Below, piece after piece: positions 1 through 8,400 of a stretch of DNA of 64,000 nt; the stretch's first letter is position 1, and each line of letters opens with the position of its first letter. The translations under genes and the position numbers were made by a program. Below the pieces are notes generated by a model that was not told the origin of the DNA, did not search any database, and was given only the letters and a program-made list of their open reading frames with translations. Source of the stretch: Methanofollis aquaemaris (lineage in GTDB: Archaea; Halobacteriota; Methanomicrobia; Methanomicrobiales; Methanofollaceae). The stretch lies in contig NZ_CP036172.1 of the NCBI RefSeq assembly GCF_017357525.1, positions 558,001 to 622,000 on the forward strand, written 5' to 3'.

Positions 1-509
1 GCAGCGGCGACTCCGGCCCGAGTGCAGATCTCTCCGCCGGCGAGGAACAGAGACCAGAGGCGGGAAGCGTCAAGGCGGTCGGTTATCAAGAGTTGATCAC
101 CTATCTGCCCGCAGCCCCGTCAGGCTGGACCGCGGAAGAGCCCTTCGGCATCACCAACCAGATCGACGAGGGGACGTGGAGCATGGCAACCCTGAGTTAT
201 TGCAACGATGCCAACGAGGAGACGACCGCGGAACTTGTCATCTATGACTCCGCCTATTATGCTGTCGGAGGATGGGAGTTCTGGGAGAGCAAATTCTCGT
301 ACGAGACCACCGACGGCTATCTCAAGTCCGGCGAGGTCCAGGGTTATCCGTCCTGGGAATCCTATGAGAAAGATCTCCAGACCTACGCAAAATGGGTCGG
401 AATCGATGACCGGTTTATGGTCTATGTGTCGATAGATGCGGGGTCAAAGGCAGATCTCGACACCTTCGTAAATGCCATCGACTACAAGGGGATCGCATCC
501 CTGAGATAA
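1..509 (+). CDS. C-terminal part of an unrecognised exported-type protein (5' end outside window)
   Basis: The frame is open from the left edge (codons from base 3), so the start lies outside the window; a TTG at 93 is only an internal codon. The visible part begins with a low-complexity Ser/Gly/Pro/Glu stretch typical of a linker behind a lipoprotein or signal anchor. A compact acidic domain of about 140 residues follows, rich in Tyr and Trp (GGWEFWES, YPSWESYE), ending in NAIDYKGIASLR. I do not recognise the family with certainty; short exported proteins of this sort are common in Methanomicrobiales. Function unknown. Confidence 0.6.
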   Translation, partial: SGDSGPSADLSAGEEQRPEAGSVKAVGYQELITYLPAAPSGWTAEEPFGITNQIDEGTWSMATLSYCNDANEETTAELVIYDSAYYAVGGWEFWESKFSYETTDGYLKSGEVQGYPSWESYEKDLQTYAKWVGIDDRFMVYVSIDAGSKADLDTFVNAIDYKGIASLR

Positions 510-559
510 GCAATCCCCTCATTTTTCCCCTCTGGTTTGATATGGCAATTCTTCTCAGG

Positions 560-870
560 ACTATCTGATAACCCCGGCCTTTCGGCTCTGTTGCATTCCT
601 CTTCTGGAATGACCATGAGGGGCTGCTCACACCCTTGCCCCTCCGTGATGGACCGGCAGAGGACGAAAACCCCCTCTGAACGATTCCCCTCCCGCCTTCC
701 CACCCTATCGCAATCACGGGGGTTCCGGGGGCAGAGCCCCCGGCGAGAGCGTAGGGGGAAGGCACGGCGATCAGAAGGGCCGCCCCGCCAGAAGAACGAG
801 AAACTTTACCCGGCTCTCTCACCGGGGGGCGGCGAAGTGCTCGGTTCCCGAGAGGGAAGGCGGTTGATGC
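560..870. repeat. Copy of the mosaic GC-rich intergenic repeat family
   Basis: The 510-935 gap holds no credible gene. It carries a terminal module starting CGGCTCTGTTGCATTCCTC (573-591), a 'ctgctcacacccttgcccct' block, and the core palindrome CCGGGGGCAGAGCCCCCGG at 725-743 preceded by CTTCCCACCCTATCG. The same blocks in the same order recur at about 12.9, 22.7, 46.7 and 62.7 kb. The palindrome could also act as a terminator for the converging genes on either side. Confidence 0.75.
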
Positions 871-935
871 ATGCTCAGATCGGGGGATCAGAGGGTCGTC
901 CCGAAAAAAGGCAGAAAAAAAGATCGAAGATTCCT

Positions 936-2438
936 TCAACACTCACTCTTCTGAAGTTCTTTTTCAGTCTCCTCAAAGACCGCTACGATTTCGGGCTCAG
1001 GCTCAGGCGTCATTTTGCTGACGACATAGATCGCAAGCATCGAGAGGATGAACCCGGGCACGATCTCGTACAGCCCGAAGAATCCAAACCACTTCCAGAT
1101 CAGGACCGTCAACCCACCGACGACGATCCCGGCGAGGGCCCCCTGCCGCGTCGTCCGCTTCCAGAAGAGACCCATCAGGATCACCGGGCCAAAGGTCGCG
1201 CCGAAACCGGCCCAGGCATAGGAGACGATCTTGAAGACGCTGCTCTCGGGATCGAGCGCGAGGAAAATAGCCAGCAGAGCAACAAAGAGAACGGAGAAAC
1301 GGCTCACCCAGATCAGTTCCTTCTCGCTTGCCTCATGTCTGAAGAAAGACTTGTAGAGATCCTGCGAGACCGCCGAGGCGCTGACCAGGAGTTGAGAGGA
1401 TGCCGTGCTCATGATCGCCGCGAGGATCCCGCAGAGCACGATACCCGCAAGGAACGAGAAGAATACCTCGCTGGTCATCACCATAAAGACCGTCTCGGCA
1501 TCAGGGCCCAGAAGAGGTTGGTTCAGATAGGCGCGGCCGATCAGACCGATCGCAACCGCAGCAAGGAGAGAGATGGTAACCCAGACCATGGCGACCGATC
1601 TCGCCTCTCTGATCTCCTCAGGTCTTCTGATCGCCATGAACCTGACCAGGATATGAGGCTGACCAAAATACCCGAGCGCCCATGCGAGACTGGAGATGAT
1701 CGCAATGGCGGTGAGAGGCAGACCGGTCTCCGCGTCCATGAAGGGGTTGAGGAGCGCGGGGTCGACCTGCTCGATCCCGGTGACGGTGGCACCGGGCCCG
1801 CCAAGAAGGAGGATGGCCATGATCGGGACCATCAAGAGAGCAAAGAACATCAGCGTCCCCTGAATGAAGTCGGTGAGACAGACCGCCTTGAACCCACCAG
1901 TGAAGGTATAGGCGACGACAATCAGCGAACCGATCAGCAGCGCCGTGGTGTAGTCGAGGCCGAAGACGGTATTGAAAAGTTTCCCGCCGGCGACGAACTG
2001 TGCGGAGGTGTAGATCAGGAAGAAGATCAGAATAAACACCGCTGCAATCGCGCTGATCAGACCGGATCGATCGTTGAAGCGATTCTTGAAAAAGTCGGGG
2101 AGGGTCAGCGAATCGTTGGCTTTCTGGGTATAGACACGCAGGCGTTTGGCGACAAATTTCCAGTTCAGGAATGTGCCGACGATGAGCCCGAGCGCTACCC
2201 ATACGGCACTCATGCCGGAGAGATAGGCCAGCCCCGGGAGGCCGATGAGCAGCCAGCCACTCATATCCGAGGCTTCGGCACTGAGTGCTGCAACATAGCG
2301 GTTCAACCCCCTGTTCCCGAGGATGTAATCGCTGACCGTGTTTGTTTTGTTGTAATACAAGAACCCGATGACGACCATTGCGCCCAGGTAGACGATAAAT
2401 GCGGCTAATATAGCGGTGCCATTGCTGAACATGCTCAC
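936..2438 (-). CDS. putP: Sodium/proline symporter (SSS family, PutP type)
   Basis: 500 aa, the usual length for PutP. It imports a small solute, probably proline, with Na+ across the cytoplasmic membrane. The sequence is almost entirely hydrophobic helices (about 13 transmembrane segments). The family signature region LSAEASDMSGWLLIGLPG lies near residues 53-70, and the GYFGQPHILVRFMAIR segment typical of PutP lies near residues 256-271. Adjacent genes give no operon context: the next gene is on the same strand but 370 bases upstream. AT-rich DNA at 2570-2600 (tttataaatg) may carry the promoter. The family is confident; proline as the substrate is inferred from family similarity only. Confidence 0.9.
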   Translation of the reverse strand: MSMFSNGTAILAAFIVYLGAMVVIGFLYYNKTNTVSDYILGNRGLNRYVAALSAEASDMSGWLLIGLPGLAYLSGMSAVWVALGLIVGTFLNWKFVAKRLRVYTQKANDSLTLPDFFKNRFNDRSGLISAIAAVFILIFFLIYTSAQFVAGGKLFNTVFGLDYTTALLIGSLIVVAYTFTGGFKAVCLTDFIQGTLMFFALLMVPIMAILLLGGPGATVTGIEQVDPALLNPFMDAETGLPLTAIAIISSLAWALGYFGQPHILVRFMAIRRPEEIREARSVAMVWVTISLLAAVAIGLIGRAYLNQPLLGPDAETVFMVMTSEVFFSFLAGIVLCGILAAIMSTASSQLLVSASAVSQDLYKSFFRHEASEKELIWVSRFSVLFVALLAIFLALDPESSVFKIVSYAWAGFGATFGPVILMGLFWKRTTRQGALAGIVVGGLTVLIWKWFGFFGLYEIVPGFILSMLAIYVVSKMTPEPEPEIVAVFEETEKELQKSEC

Positions 2439-2683
2439 TCCTGTAACGAAGGTCTCTGTCCGCCATTCATCCCTATTTAAAAAAAGAGGTCAGAGACACA
2501 TCGATTTGTAGAAATGTTCACAGGAACACTATTTATAGGGTTCGGACTTGACTTCGGGTTTACGGGTGAGACGGGGACTTTATAAATGTTTGATTCGAAA
2601 AAAATTCTCATTTTTCTGGATGCTGCAATTTTAATCTCCCCTAGCCTCCCTTATAGCCATTCTAGACCTATTATGCTGCCCGG

Positions 2684-2767
2684 ATGATATCCTGGAAGAG
2701 GTGGAACGCATTGTTTCAGCGATCCCCGGGTCACCGGGACGGGCGGAAAGAGGAGGTGATTGACTGA
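2684..2767 (+). CDS. Possible 27-residue peptide in the putP-HAD gap
   Basis: The gap 2439-2811 holds no long gene. A short open frame, MISWKRWNALF... to EEVID, sits here in a GC-rich island of an otherwise AT-rich spacer. A TATA-like cttatagcc at about 2649 lies some 30 bases before its ATG. The peptide is charged and amphipathic. There is no family assignment, and random short frames are common, so this is only a candidate. Confidence 0.15.
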   Translation: MISWKRWNALFQRSPGHRDGRKEEVID

Positions 2768-2811
2768 TGGAGGAACCGCGATTATTCCTTCAAGAGCGTG
2801 ACCATCGTTTC

Positions 2812-3591
2812 TCACCGCAACCTCACCACCTCGGCCAGGGCCGCCACCGAGTCGATGATCTCATCGGGCGCCACCTTCGCCTTCTGTACGAGTTCCTCCC
2901 GGTATTTCCCGGTCCTGACCAGGAATGCCTTCATCCCGGCATTTTTCGCCCCGCCGATATCGGTTGCGATGTCGTCCCCGATCATGACCGCATCTTCAGG
3001 AGCCACTCCCATGTCATCGAGGGCAAGGGTGAAGAAGGCCTTCGAAGGTTTCCCGACAAGATGGGCCATATTCCCGGCGGCGTACTCGAGGGCTGCCACA
3101 TACGGCCCGGCAGAGAGCATGAGATCCTCTGCGCCCCGCCAATAACGGTCTTTCTCAAGAGCGATGAGATCCGCACCCCTGAGGAGGAGCCTGAGGGCGC
3201 GGTTCATCGACTCATACGTGAACTCGTCCCCGGCATCCCCGACGACGACGAACCTGGCATCTTTTGCACCGAGCGGGATGCCGGCCGACAGGAAGTCGGT
3301 ATGCACATCGCCGGTGGCGAGCAGAAAACACCGTCCGCCACCGCGCTGTTCGATCTCCCGGGCGGCTGCGAGCGAGGGAGTGAAGATGAATTTCTCAGGG
3401 ATCTCATACCCGATGTCCCGGAGCATGGCCGCCAGCGAGGCGCGGGAGCGGCGGGTCGTGTTGGAGACGCATCTGAAGGGGATCCCAACCTCCTGCAATG
3501 CTTCCACCGCCGCCGCCCCGCCGGGCACCGGCACGCCGCCGACATGGAGCACTCCTTCGATATCGAGCAGCACCGCTTTTGCATCGATCAT
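2812..3591 (-). CDS. HAD-superfamily hydrolase, subfamily IIA (NagD/HDHD2-like phosphatase)
   Basis: 259 aa. Motif I is VLLDIEGVLHVGG near residues 7-19, where the second Asp of DxDG is replaced as DIEG, as in the HDHD2/LHPP-like branch. Motif II is CVSNTTRRSR, and the C-terminal motif is VMIGDDIATDIGGAKNAGM (motif IV). The cap falls between motifs II and III, as in type IIA. The start at 3591 is chosen because GAGGGA precedes the ATG and the upstream extension is not protein-like. Likely a cytosolic phosphatase for a small phosphorylated metabolite; substrate unknown. Confident on family. Confidence 0.85.
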   Translation of the reverse strand: MIDAKAVLLDIEGVLHVGGVPVPGGAAAVEALQEVGIPFRCVSNTTRRSRASLAAMLRDIGYEIPEKFIFTPSLAAAREIEQRGGGRCFLLATGDVHTDFLSAGIPLGAKDARFVVVGDAGDEFTYESMNRALRLLLRGADLIALEKDRYWRGAEDLMLSAGPYVAALEYAAGNMAHLVGKPSKAFFTLALDDMGVAPEDAVMIGDDIATDIGGAKNAGMKAFLVRTGKYREELVQKAKVAPDEIIDSVAALAEVVRLR

Positions 3592-3662
3592 CGTTCCCTC
3601 ATCGGTGCAGAGCATAAAAAAACCATGTCTCTGCAGACACCCTCCAGGACACCAGTAATTTT

Positions 3663-4085
3663 CTAATTTTTCGGCTCTGTAGATTCGGCATGAGGCGGGA
3701 TCACGCCTCAAGCATACGGGATGAAAATTTCTCGTCGCTTGCTCTCCCATATTAAGACAGGAGATTTGGGGGAGACCGTGTTCCATCGCCACCCCCACCT
3801 ATCTTCGTCGTGGGAGTCCGGGGGTGAAACCCCCGGCGCGAGACGGCGAGAAAGATCCTGCGATGAGGGCGGCACATCTGATCATCACACCTTCCCAAAC
3901 CCGGTGCCGGGGGCAGAGCCCCCGGCACGAACTTGCGGGAAGGCACGTCGATCAGACGTGCCGCCCCCAACAGAAGAATGAGAAACATTACCCTGCTCTC
4001 TCGCGCCGGGCCCCCCACGATGAAGAGAGCCGGGGGGGCGGCACCATGCTCTGCACGCTCTCTTTCTGGCAATCACTATGACCAT
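3663..4085. repeat. Composite copy of the mosaic intergenic repeat family
   Basis: The 3592-4242 gap carries a terminal module (CGGCTCTGTAGATTCGGCAT, then a CACGCCTCAAGCATACGGGA block). Two core palindromes follow: CCGGGGGTGAAACCCCCGG at 3818-3836 and CCGGGGGCAGAGCCCCCGG at 3907-3925. Then comes an arm with CTCTCGCGCCGGGC near 3999. The same module order is seen at 44.3-44.6 kb. No gene seen. Confidence 0.75.
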
Positions 4086-4205
4086 GCACCCAGGGCGAGA
4101 AGGGAGATGGTGCGGAACCAGAAAGTTACGAAAAAAGTATCACACATTTGACTGATGACACAACACCAGAAGTCAGGAACTGATCACTTCCGGTCAGATA
4201 TCGAG

Positions 4206-4216
4206 ATGTTTATATG
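4206..4216 (+). promoter_or_regulatory. TATA box of the NYN-LOTUS gene
   Basis: gtttatatgca lies about 27-35 bases before the ATG at 4243. This places the predicted transcript start almost at the start codon (leaderless or nearly so) and favours ATG 4243 over the in-frame TTG at 4231. Confidence 0.45.
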
Positions 4217-4242
4217 CACCAATATATCTATTGCATGTTGGA

Positions 4243-5325
4243 ATGGATACTAAATCAGATTCAATCGCACTCTTCATCGATTTTGACAATATCGAGATCG
4301 GGATAAAGAGAGGATATAATCGGAGTTTCTCAATCGGACCGGTTATCAAAGAACTCTCTGAGATGGGCACCGTCGTTGTCAGGAGAGCGTACGGCGACTG
4401 GGTATCTTACCAGGCCTATCGGGAAGGCCTGATCGAACACGGGATCGAACTGATCGAACGAACAGCCATCACAAACAGCGGGAAAAACGGCGCGGACATT
4501 AAAATCGCCATTGACGCCGTCGACCTGGCACTGAAGAACGACTTCATCGACACCTTTGCAATCGTATCCGGAGACAGCGATTTTCTCCCGCTCATCCAGA
4601 AGTTGAGAGAATATGGGAAGTATGTGACGGTGATCAGCGGGGATGGTTTCACCAGTCCGTTTATTATGAAAAATTGCGACAAGTTCATCTCATATGAGAC
4701 GATCGCCGGGATCGAAAAACCCCATGAAGAGAAGAAGAAGTTGAAAGATGCGATCGAACTGCTCGAAAAGGTCATACTCTCCAGGGTCGACGAAGGAAGA
4801 GGACTGCACCTGGCCGCGATCAAAAACCAGATGCTCAGACTCGACCCTTCATTCAACGAAAAGTCCTATGGTTTTTCCAATTTTGGAAAATTTATCAGGT
4901 ACATCGGCGACGAGTGTCTTCTCCCGATAAAAATCCACACCAGGGACAGCGGGGACTGGTACCTCGACTACTTCTCCGACGACGACGAGATGATCACCTC
5001 AGAAGAATACCAGCAGCGGGAACCAAATCTCCGGGAGTGGGGGATCATTTTTGGGACCATTGAACGGTGTTTCCGCGAGGGCGAGGGCAAGTATACCCAG
5101 GGGTGGTATCAGTACCTGATCGCATACCTGACGCAGCAGAGACGGGAGGGAAAGATCGGTCTGGACCAGAACAGTCTGCGGGCGGCACTGCACCGTCTCC
5201 TTGACTATGGCATATTGCTCCAGAAAAATCCGGAGAAGAGCCTTGAGAAATCGGTGTTTCAGTTGTCCGGAACCTATGCGGAAAAAAAAGCCACATTCAT
5301 GGACGAACGGTATCGCGGCCTCTGA
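4243..5325 (+). CDS. NYN-domain (LabA/PIN-like) putative RNase with LOTUS/OST-HTH domain
   Basis: 360 aa. Residues 5-155 form a NYN (PIN-fold) nuclease domain with conserved acidic clusters: FIDFDN, NGADIKIAID and SGDSDFLPLI. Residues about 175-255 fit an OST-HTH/LOTUS RNA-binding winged helix (LHLAAIKNQMLRLDPSFNE, then YGFSNFGKFI). The last ~90 residues are helical, perhaps a second winged helix. The family (LabA, MARF1-like proteins) pairs a metal-dependent RNase with RNA recognition, so a cytosolic role in RNA turnover is likely; targets are unknown. It stands alone, flanked by repeat DNA. Moderately AT-rich coding compared with neighbours. Confidence 0.8.
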   Translation: MDTKSDSIALFIDFDNIEIGIKRGYNRSFSIGPVIKELSEMGTVVVRRAYGDWVSYQAYREGLIEHGIELIERTAITNSGKNGADIKIAIDAVDLALKNDFIDTFAIVSGDSDFLPLIQKLREYGKYVTVISGDGFTSPFIMKNCDKFISYETIAGIEKPHEEKKKLKDAIELLEKVILSRVDEGRGLHLAAIKNQMLRLDPSFNEKSYGFSNFGKFIRYIGDECLLPIKIHTRDSGDWYLDYFSDDDEMITSEEYQQREPNLREWGIIFGTIERCFREGEGKYTQGWYQYLIAYLTQQRREGKIGLDQNSLRAALHRLLDYGILLQKNPEKSLEKSVFQLSGTYAEKKATFMDERYRGL

Positions 5326-5382
5326 GACGGTCCACCGACACCCCTATATCTCACGGCCCCCATCTCGCCGCCGGGAGAGATA

Positions 5383-6075
5383 ATGCAAGAAGACGCAGCC
5401 CGACCGCCCACCAGGATCATCCGGGTGCCTCTGCGGATGATGAGCGCTTATCTGGTGCTGGAAGAGGGAGTGATCGTGGTCGATACGGGGTACCCCGGGA
5501 GCGAGGAGACGATCCTGGAAAAACTCAGAGAGACGGGCTCAGCCCCTGAAGGCGTCACCCTCATCCTCCTCACCCACTGTCATGCCGACCATGCCGGGAG
5601 CGCCGCGGCCCTGCGACAGAGGACCGGAGCCCGAATCGCGATTCATTGTCTGGACGCAGAAAATCTCAGGAACGGCCTTCAGGGTCAGATCCATCCGCTC
5701 AGTATGGTGGGGAGACTGACCGGGTGGTTCTTCGAGCGGGAGGCATACTCCAGGTACCCTGCCTGCGAGCCCGACATTCTCATCAAGGACGAACTCGACC
5801 TGGCGCCCTTCGGTGTCAGGGGCAGGGTGATTACGACGGCCGGCCACACCCCCGGCAGTGTCTCGGCCGTCCTGGAGAGTGGCGATGCCCTCGTCGGGGA
5901 TCTCATCAACCCTTCGATCCTGTCAGGAAAGCCCGGCCTTCCCTTCTGGGGGGAGAGCGAGGAAGAGATCAGAGAGAGTGTCAGAAAAGTGCTGGCCTGC
6001 AGGCCCAAGCAGATCTATCTCGCACACGGGGGGATGTACCAGGCCACAAGAGTGAGGGAAGCGTTCGGGCCCTGA
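5383..6075 (+). CDS. MBL-fold metallo-hydrolase
   Basis: 230 aa. The metallo-beta-lactamase signature LTHCHADHAG (HxHxDH) is near residues 64-73. A second-shell TAGHTPGSV and a late LAHGG complete the binuclear metal site. GGGAGAGAT gives a ribosome-binding site before ATG 5383. These hydrolases (glyoxalase II/thioesterase-like) act on thioester or ester substrates; the specific substrate cannot be read. It is 57 bases after the NYN gene on the same strand, so co-transcription is possible. Confidence 0.85.
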   Translation: MQEDAARPPTRIIRVPLRMMSAYLVLEEGVIVVDTGYPGSEETILEKLRETGSAPEGVTLILLTHCHADHAGSAAALRQRTGARIAIHCLDAENLRNGLQGQIHPLSMVGRLTGWFFEREAYSRYPACEPDILIKDELDLAPFGVRGRVITTAGHTPGSVSAVLESGDALVGDLINPSILSGKPGLPFWGESEEEIRESVRKVLACRPKQIYLAHGGMYQATRVREAFGP

Positions 6076-6107
6076 TGATCAGATTCGCAAAAAAAAGAGT
6101 ATTCTTC

Positions 6108-7718
6108 TCACCGATTAGTCGGCGTCGCGATGGTGAGGCACGTTCCGCCGATGAGACGGACGCTCCCGATGCTCTTTCCCTTCATCCGCTCGACGATGGT
6201 CTTTGCGGACTCCTCGGGCACCTCGACGAAAGTGTTGTTGTCTTCGATCCGGATCGCCCCGATGGACCGTCCCGGAATCCCGGTCTCACCGGCCAGAGCC
6301 CCAACAATATCCTTGGGTCTGATGTTGCGGTCTTTGCCGGCATTGAGGTGGAGACGAGTCATTCCGACCTCGACTTCTCCCCTATCCTCAGGTTCCGCAG
6401 CAGTTGACTTTGGCCGCGTCGTCCCATGACTGAGCATCATCTTCAGGAGGGCCGCCGCAACATCCTGGGCGGAGAGATCATCCTCGCCGATCACCCGGTC
6501 GACGATCCCGGCGTACCGGTCAAGGTCTCCTTCCTCGATCGTCTGCCTGACCTTTTCAGCCAGATTGCGCATTCTGCTCTCCTCAACATCCCGCTTGGTC
6601 GGGACCGGGAGGTTGTGGATCCTGGCCCTGGAATGGCGCTGGATCGCCCTCAGCCGGTAGCCGTCCCGCGGTCCGACAAAGGTGATCGCACGGCCGCCAC
6701 GCCCGGCCCTGGCCGTCCGCCCGATCCGGTGGATATAATATTCTATGTCCTGGGGAAGGTCGTAGTTGATGACCAACTCCACGTCCTCGACATCGATCCC
6801 CCTGGCGGCGACGTCGGTGGCGATGAGCACATCGATGGCGTCGTTCCTGAACCTGCCCATCACCCGATCGCGCTGCACCTGCTTCATCCCGCCGTGGAGC
6901 GCCTCAGCCCTGACCCCGAGGGTATGGAGCTGAGTGGTGAGGTCGTCCACACCCTGCTTGGTGTTGCAGAAGACGATCGTAAGTTCCGGGTTGTAGATCT
7001 GGAGGAGCATGGAGAGCACCTCGGGCTTCTCCCTCCCCCGCACCGTCACCGAGAGTTGCTCGACTTGCGGGACGGTCATCTCTTTCTGCTGCACCCGTAC
7101 AAACGCCGGGTCTCGCTGGAAGCGGCGCGAGATATCCCGGATCGGTCCCGGCATCGTCGCCGAGAAGAGGACGGTCTGGCGGTCTTCCGGAGTCTCCGAG
7201 AGGATCCGCTCGATGTCCTCCCTGAAACCCATGTCCAGCATCTGGTCGGCCTCGTCGAGGACGACGGTCTGCACAGCGTCAAGAGAGAGAGTACCGCGCT
7301 CCAGGTGATCGATCACCCGTCCCGGTGTCCCGACAATGATCTGCGCCCCGTGCCGCAGTGCTCCGAACTGTCTTCCGATCGGTTGACCTCCATAGATCGG
7401 AACGACAGAGAGATTTCCCTGGTGGCGGGAAAGCCTTTTGATCTCGCCTGAGGTCTGGAGGGCAAGTTCGCGCGTCGGAGAGAGAATCAACGCCTGTGTC
7501 CGGGGATCCTCTGGACTGATCTTTTCGACGAGCGGAATCCCGAATGCCGCCGTCTTGCCAGTACCGGTCTGGGCCTGACCGGTCACGTCCTTTCCTTCCA
7601 AGATCTGAGGGATAGCGAGTTTCTGGATAGGTGTTGGCTCCTCAAAGCCCATATCTTCTATTGCCTTGAGGATATTCGGGGAGATGGGAAAACTTGAGAA
7701 GCCACAATATTCTTGCAT
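6108..7718 (-). CDS. DEAD-box ATP-dependent RNA helicase with DbpA-type RNA-binding tail
   Basis: 536 aa. All helicase motifs are present in order: Q motif (PTPIQ), Walker A AQTGTGKT, PTRELA, DEAD, SAT, TDVAARGIDV and HRIGRTAR. After residue ~455 comes a DbpA/CsdA-like RNA-binding domain (LHLNAGKDRNIRPKDIVGAL). The protein unwinds structured RNA, probably in ribosome assembly or RNA decay, as bacterial DeaD/CsdA does. Single gene; its 3' end converges on the MBL hydrolase gene with a 32-base gap. Family assignment secure; the exact RNA target is not visible. Confidence 0.93.
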   Translation of the reverse strand: MQEYCGFSSFPISPNILKAIEDMGFEEPTPIQKLAIPQILEGKDVTGQAQTGTGKTAAFGIPLVEKISPEDPRTQALILSPTRELALQTSGEIKRLSRHQGNLSVVPIYGGQPIGRQFGALRHGAQIIVGTPGRVIDHLERGTLSLDAVQTVVLDEADQMLDMGFREDIERILSETPEDRQTVLFSATMPGPIRDISRRFQRDPAFVRVQQKEMTVPQVEQLSVTVRGREKPEVLSMLLQIYNPELTIVFCNTKQGVDDLTTQLHTLGVRAEALHGGMKQVQRDRVMGRFRNDAIDVLIATDVAARGIDVEDVELVINYDLPQDIEYYIHRIGRTARAGRGGRAITFVGPRDGYRLRAIQRHSRARIHNLPVPTKRDVEESRMRNLAEKVRQTIEEGDLDRYAGIVDRVIGEDDLSAQDVAAALLKMMLSHGTTRPKSTAAEPEDRGEVEVGMTRLHLNAGKDRNIRPKDIVGALAGETGIPGRSIGAIRIEDNNTFVEVPEESAKTIVERMKGKSIGSVRLIGGTCLTIATPTNR

Positions 7719-8094
7719 TCCTTACAAGTATGTGTTCACCCCTCATTAGGTACCATGTAAGGGCAGGGGCAAATCCACCTCCCGGACCTTTTTTCCAGAT
7801 GCCCATATGCCGGTTGAATCTTATCGACCCTTAAGGAGACGGAGATATGAGGTTTTTATCGCATATTATTCTCTTTATGCCCACATTCATCTCCTCGCGC
7901 GGACGGTCGCCGGGGGAAGGGAGGAGAGATAACTCAAGGCCGAACGCTATCGGGAGCCTGAGACGCCCCCTCCGGATGTGATCGATAAAGTGGGCGCAAC
8001 AGCCCCTCAGGAGAAATTTGAGCCAGTGCCTGCCCTCGATCGAAATCCGTTCGGCGAGGCTGATACCGTCATCTTCATGATCACCCCCCGCCTT

Positions 8095-8262
8095 CCTGTC
8101 CCCATCGCCATCCCGGGAGTCCGGGGCCAGCGCCCCCGACGAGAGCATGGGGGAGGGCAGGCGGGCGAACGAAGGGCCGCCCAAACCGAAGGACGAGGAA
8201 TGCTCTAAGTTGCTCTCTCGCGCCGGGGGGCGGCGAGGGGTTGTGTTCTCCCTCGCTGTCAG
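8095..8262. repeat. Partial copy of the mosaic intergenic repeat family
   Basis: The 7719-8315 gap has no convincing gene. Here CTTCCTGTCCCCATCGCCAT leads into a degraded core (CCGGGGCCAGCGCCCCCGA, 8109-8127), and CTCTCGCGCCGGGGGGCGGC ends the copy. The palindrome is imperfect compared with other copies, so this looks like a decayed copy. The tnpB element lies immediately beside it. Confidence 0.6.
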
Positions 8263-8269
8263 GGTGTGA

Positions 8270-8400
8270 GGAGCGTGAGTCAACTACCCCGCCCTGAAGG
8301 ACGGGGCTTGAGACTCTATCGTGTCGATAGTTCTCGTGTGGGTGGTTGACTGCACCCCTGCACCTCCAAGGTATACCTGTAGGTGCGTGCTCTGGACTCA
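8270..8400 (-). ncRNA. Putative omega RNA (guide-RNA scaffold) of the tnpB element
   Basis: In characterised TnpB systems the guide scaffold overlaps the 3' end of tnpB and the right end of the element. Here the tnpB stop codon lies inside a hairpin (ctatcg/cgatag, 8316-8330), and a second strong hairpin follows at 8287-8306. The structured region is seen directly; its function as a guide RNA is inferred from the family. The guide would read into sequence below about 8280. Confidence 0.4.

Noticed and set aside
717-745. Core palindromes considered as plain transcription terminators
   Set aside because: They occur up to four times per gap, in both orientations, with conserved flanking blocks and no U-tract; a repeat family explains them better, though some may stop transcription.
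537-2408. 623-codon open frame on the + strand opposite putP
   Set aside because: Highly charged, repetitive Arg/Asp/Glu/Gly composition typical of an antisense shadow in GC-rich DNA; it runs from repeat DNA into the opposite strand of a clear membrane transporter gene.
7831-8283. 150-codon minus-strand frame between the helicase and tnpB
   Set aside because: It runs through a repeat copy, has no motif and begins with an unlikely sequence; no support as a gene.
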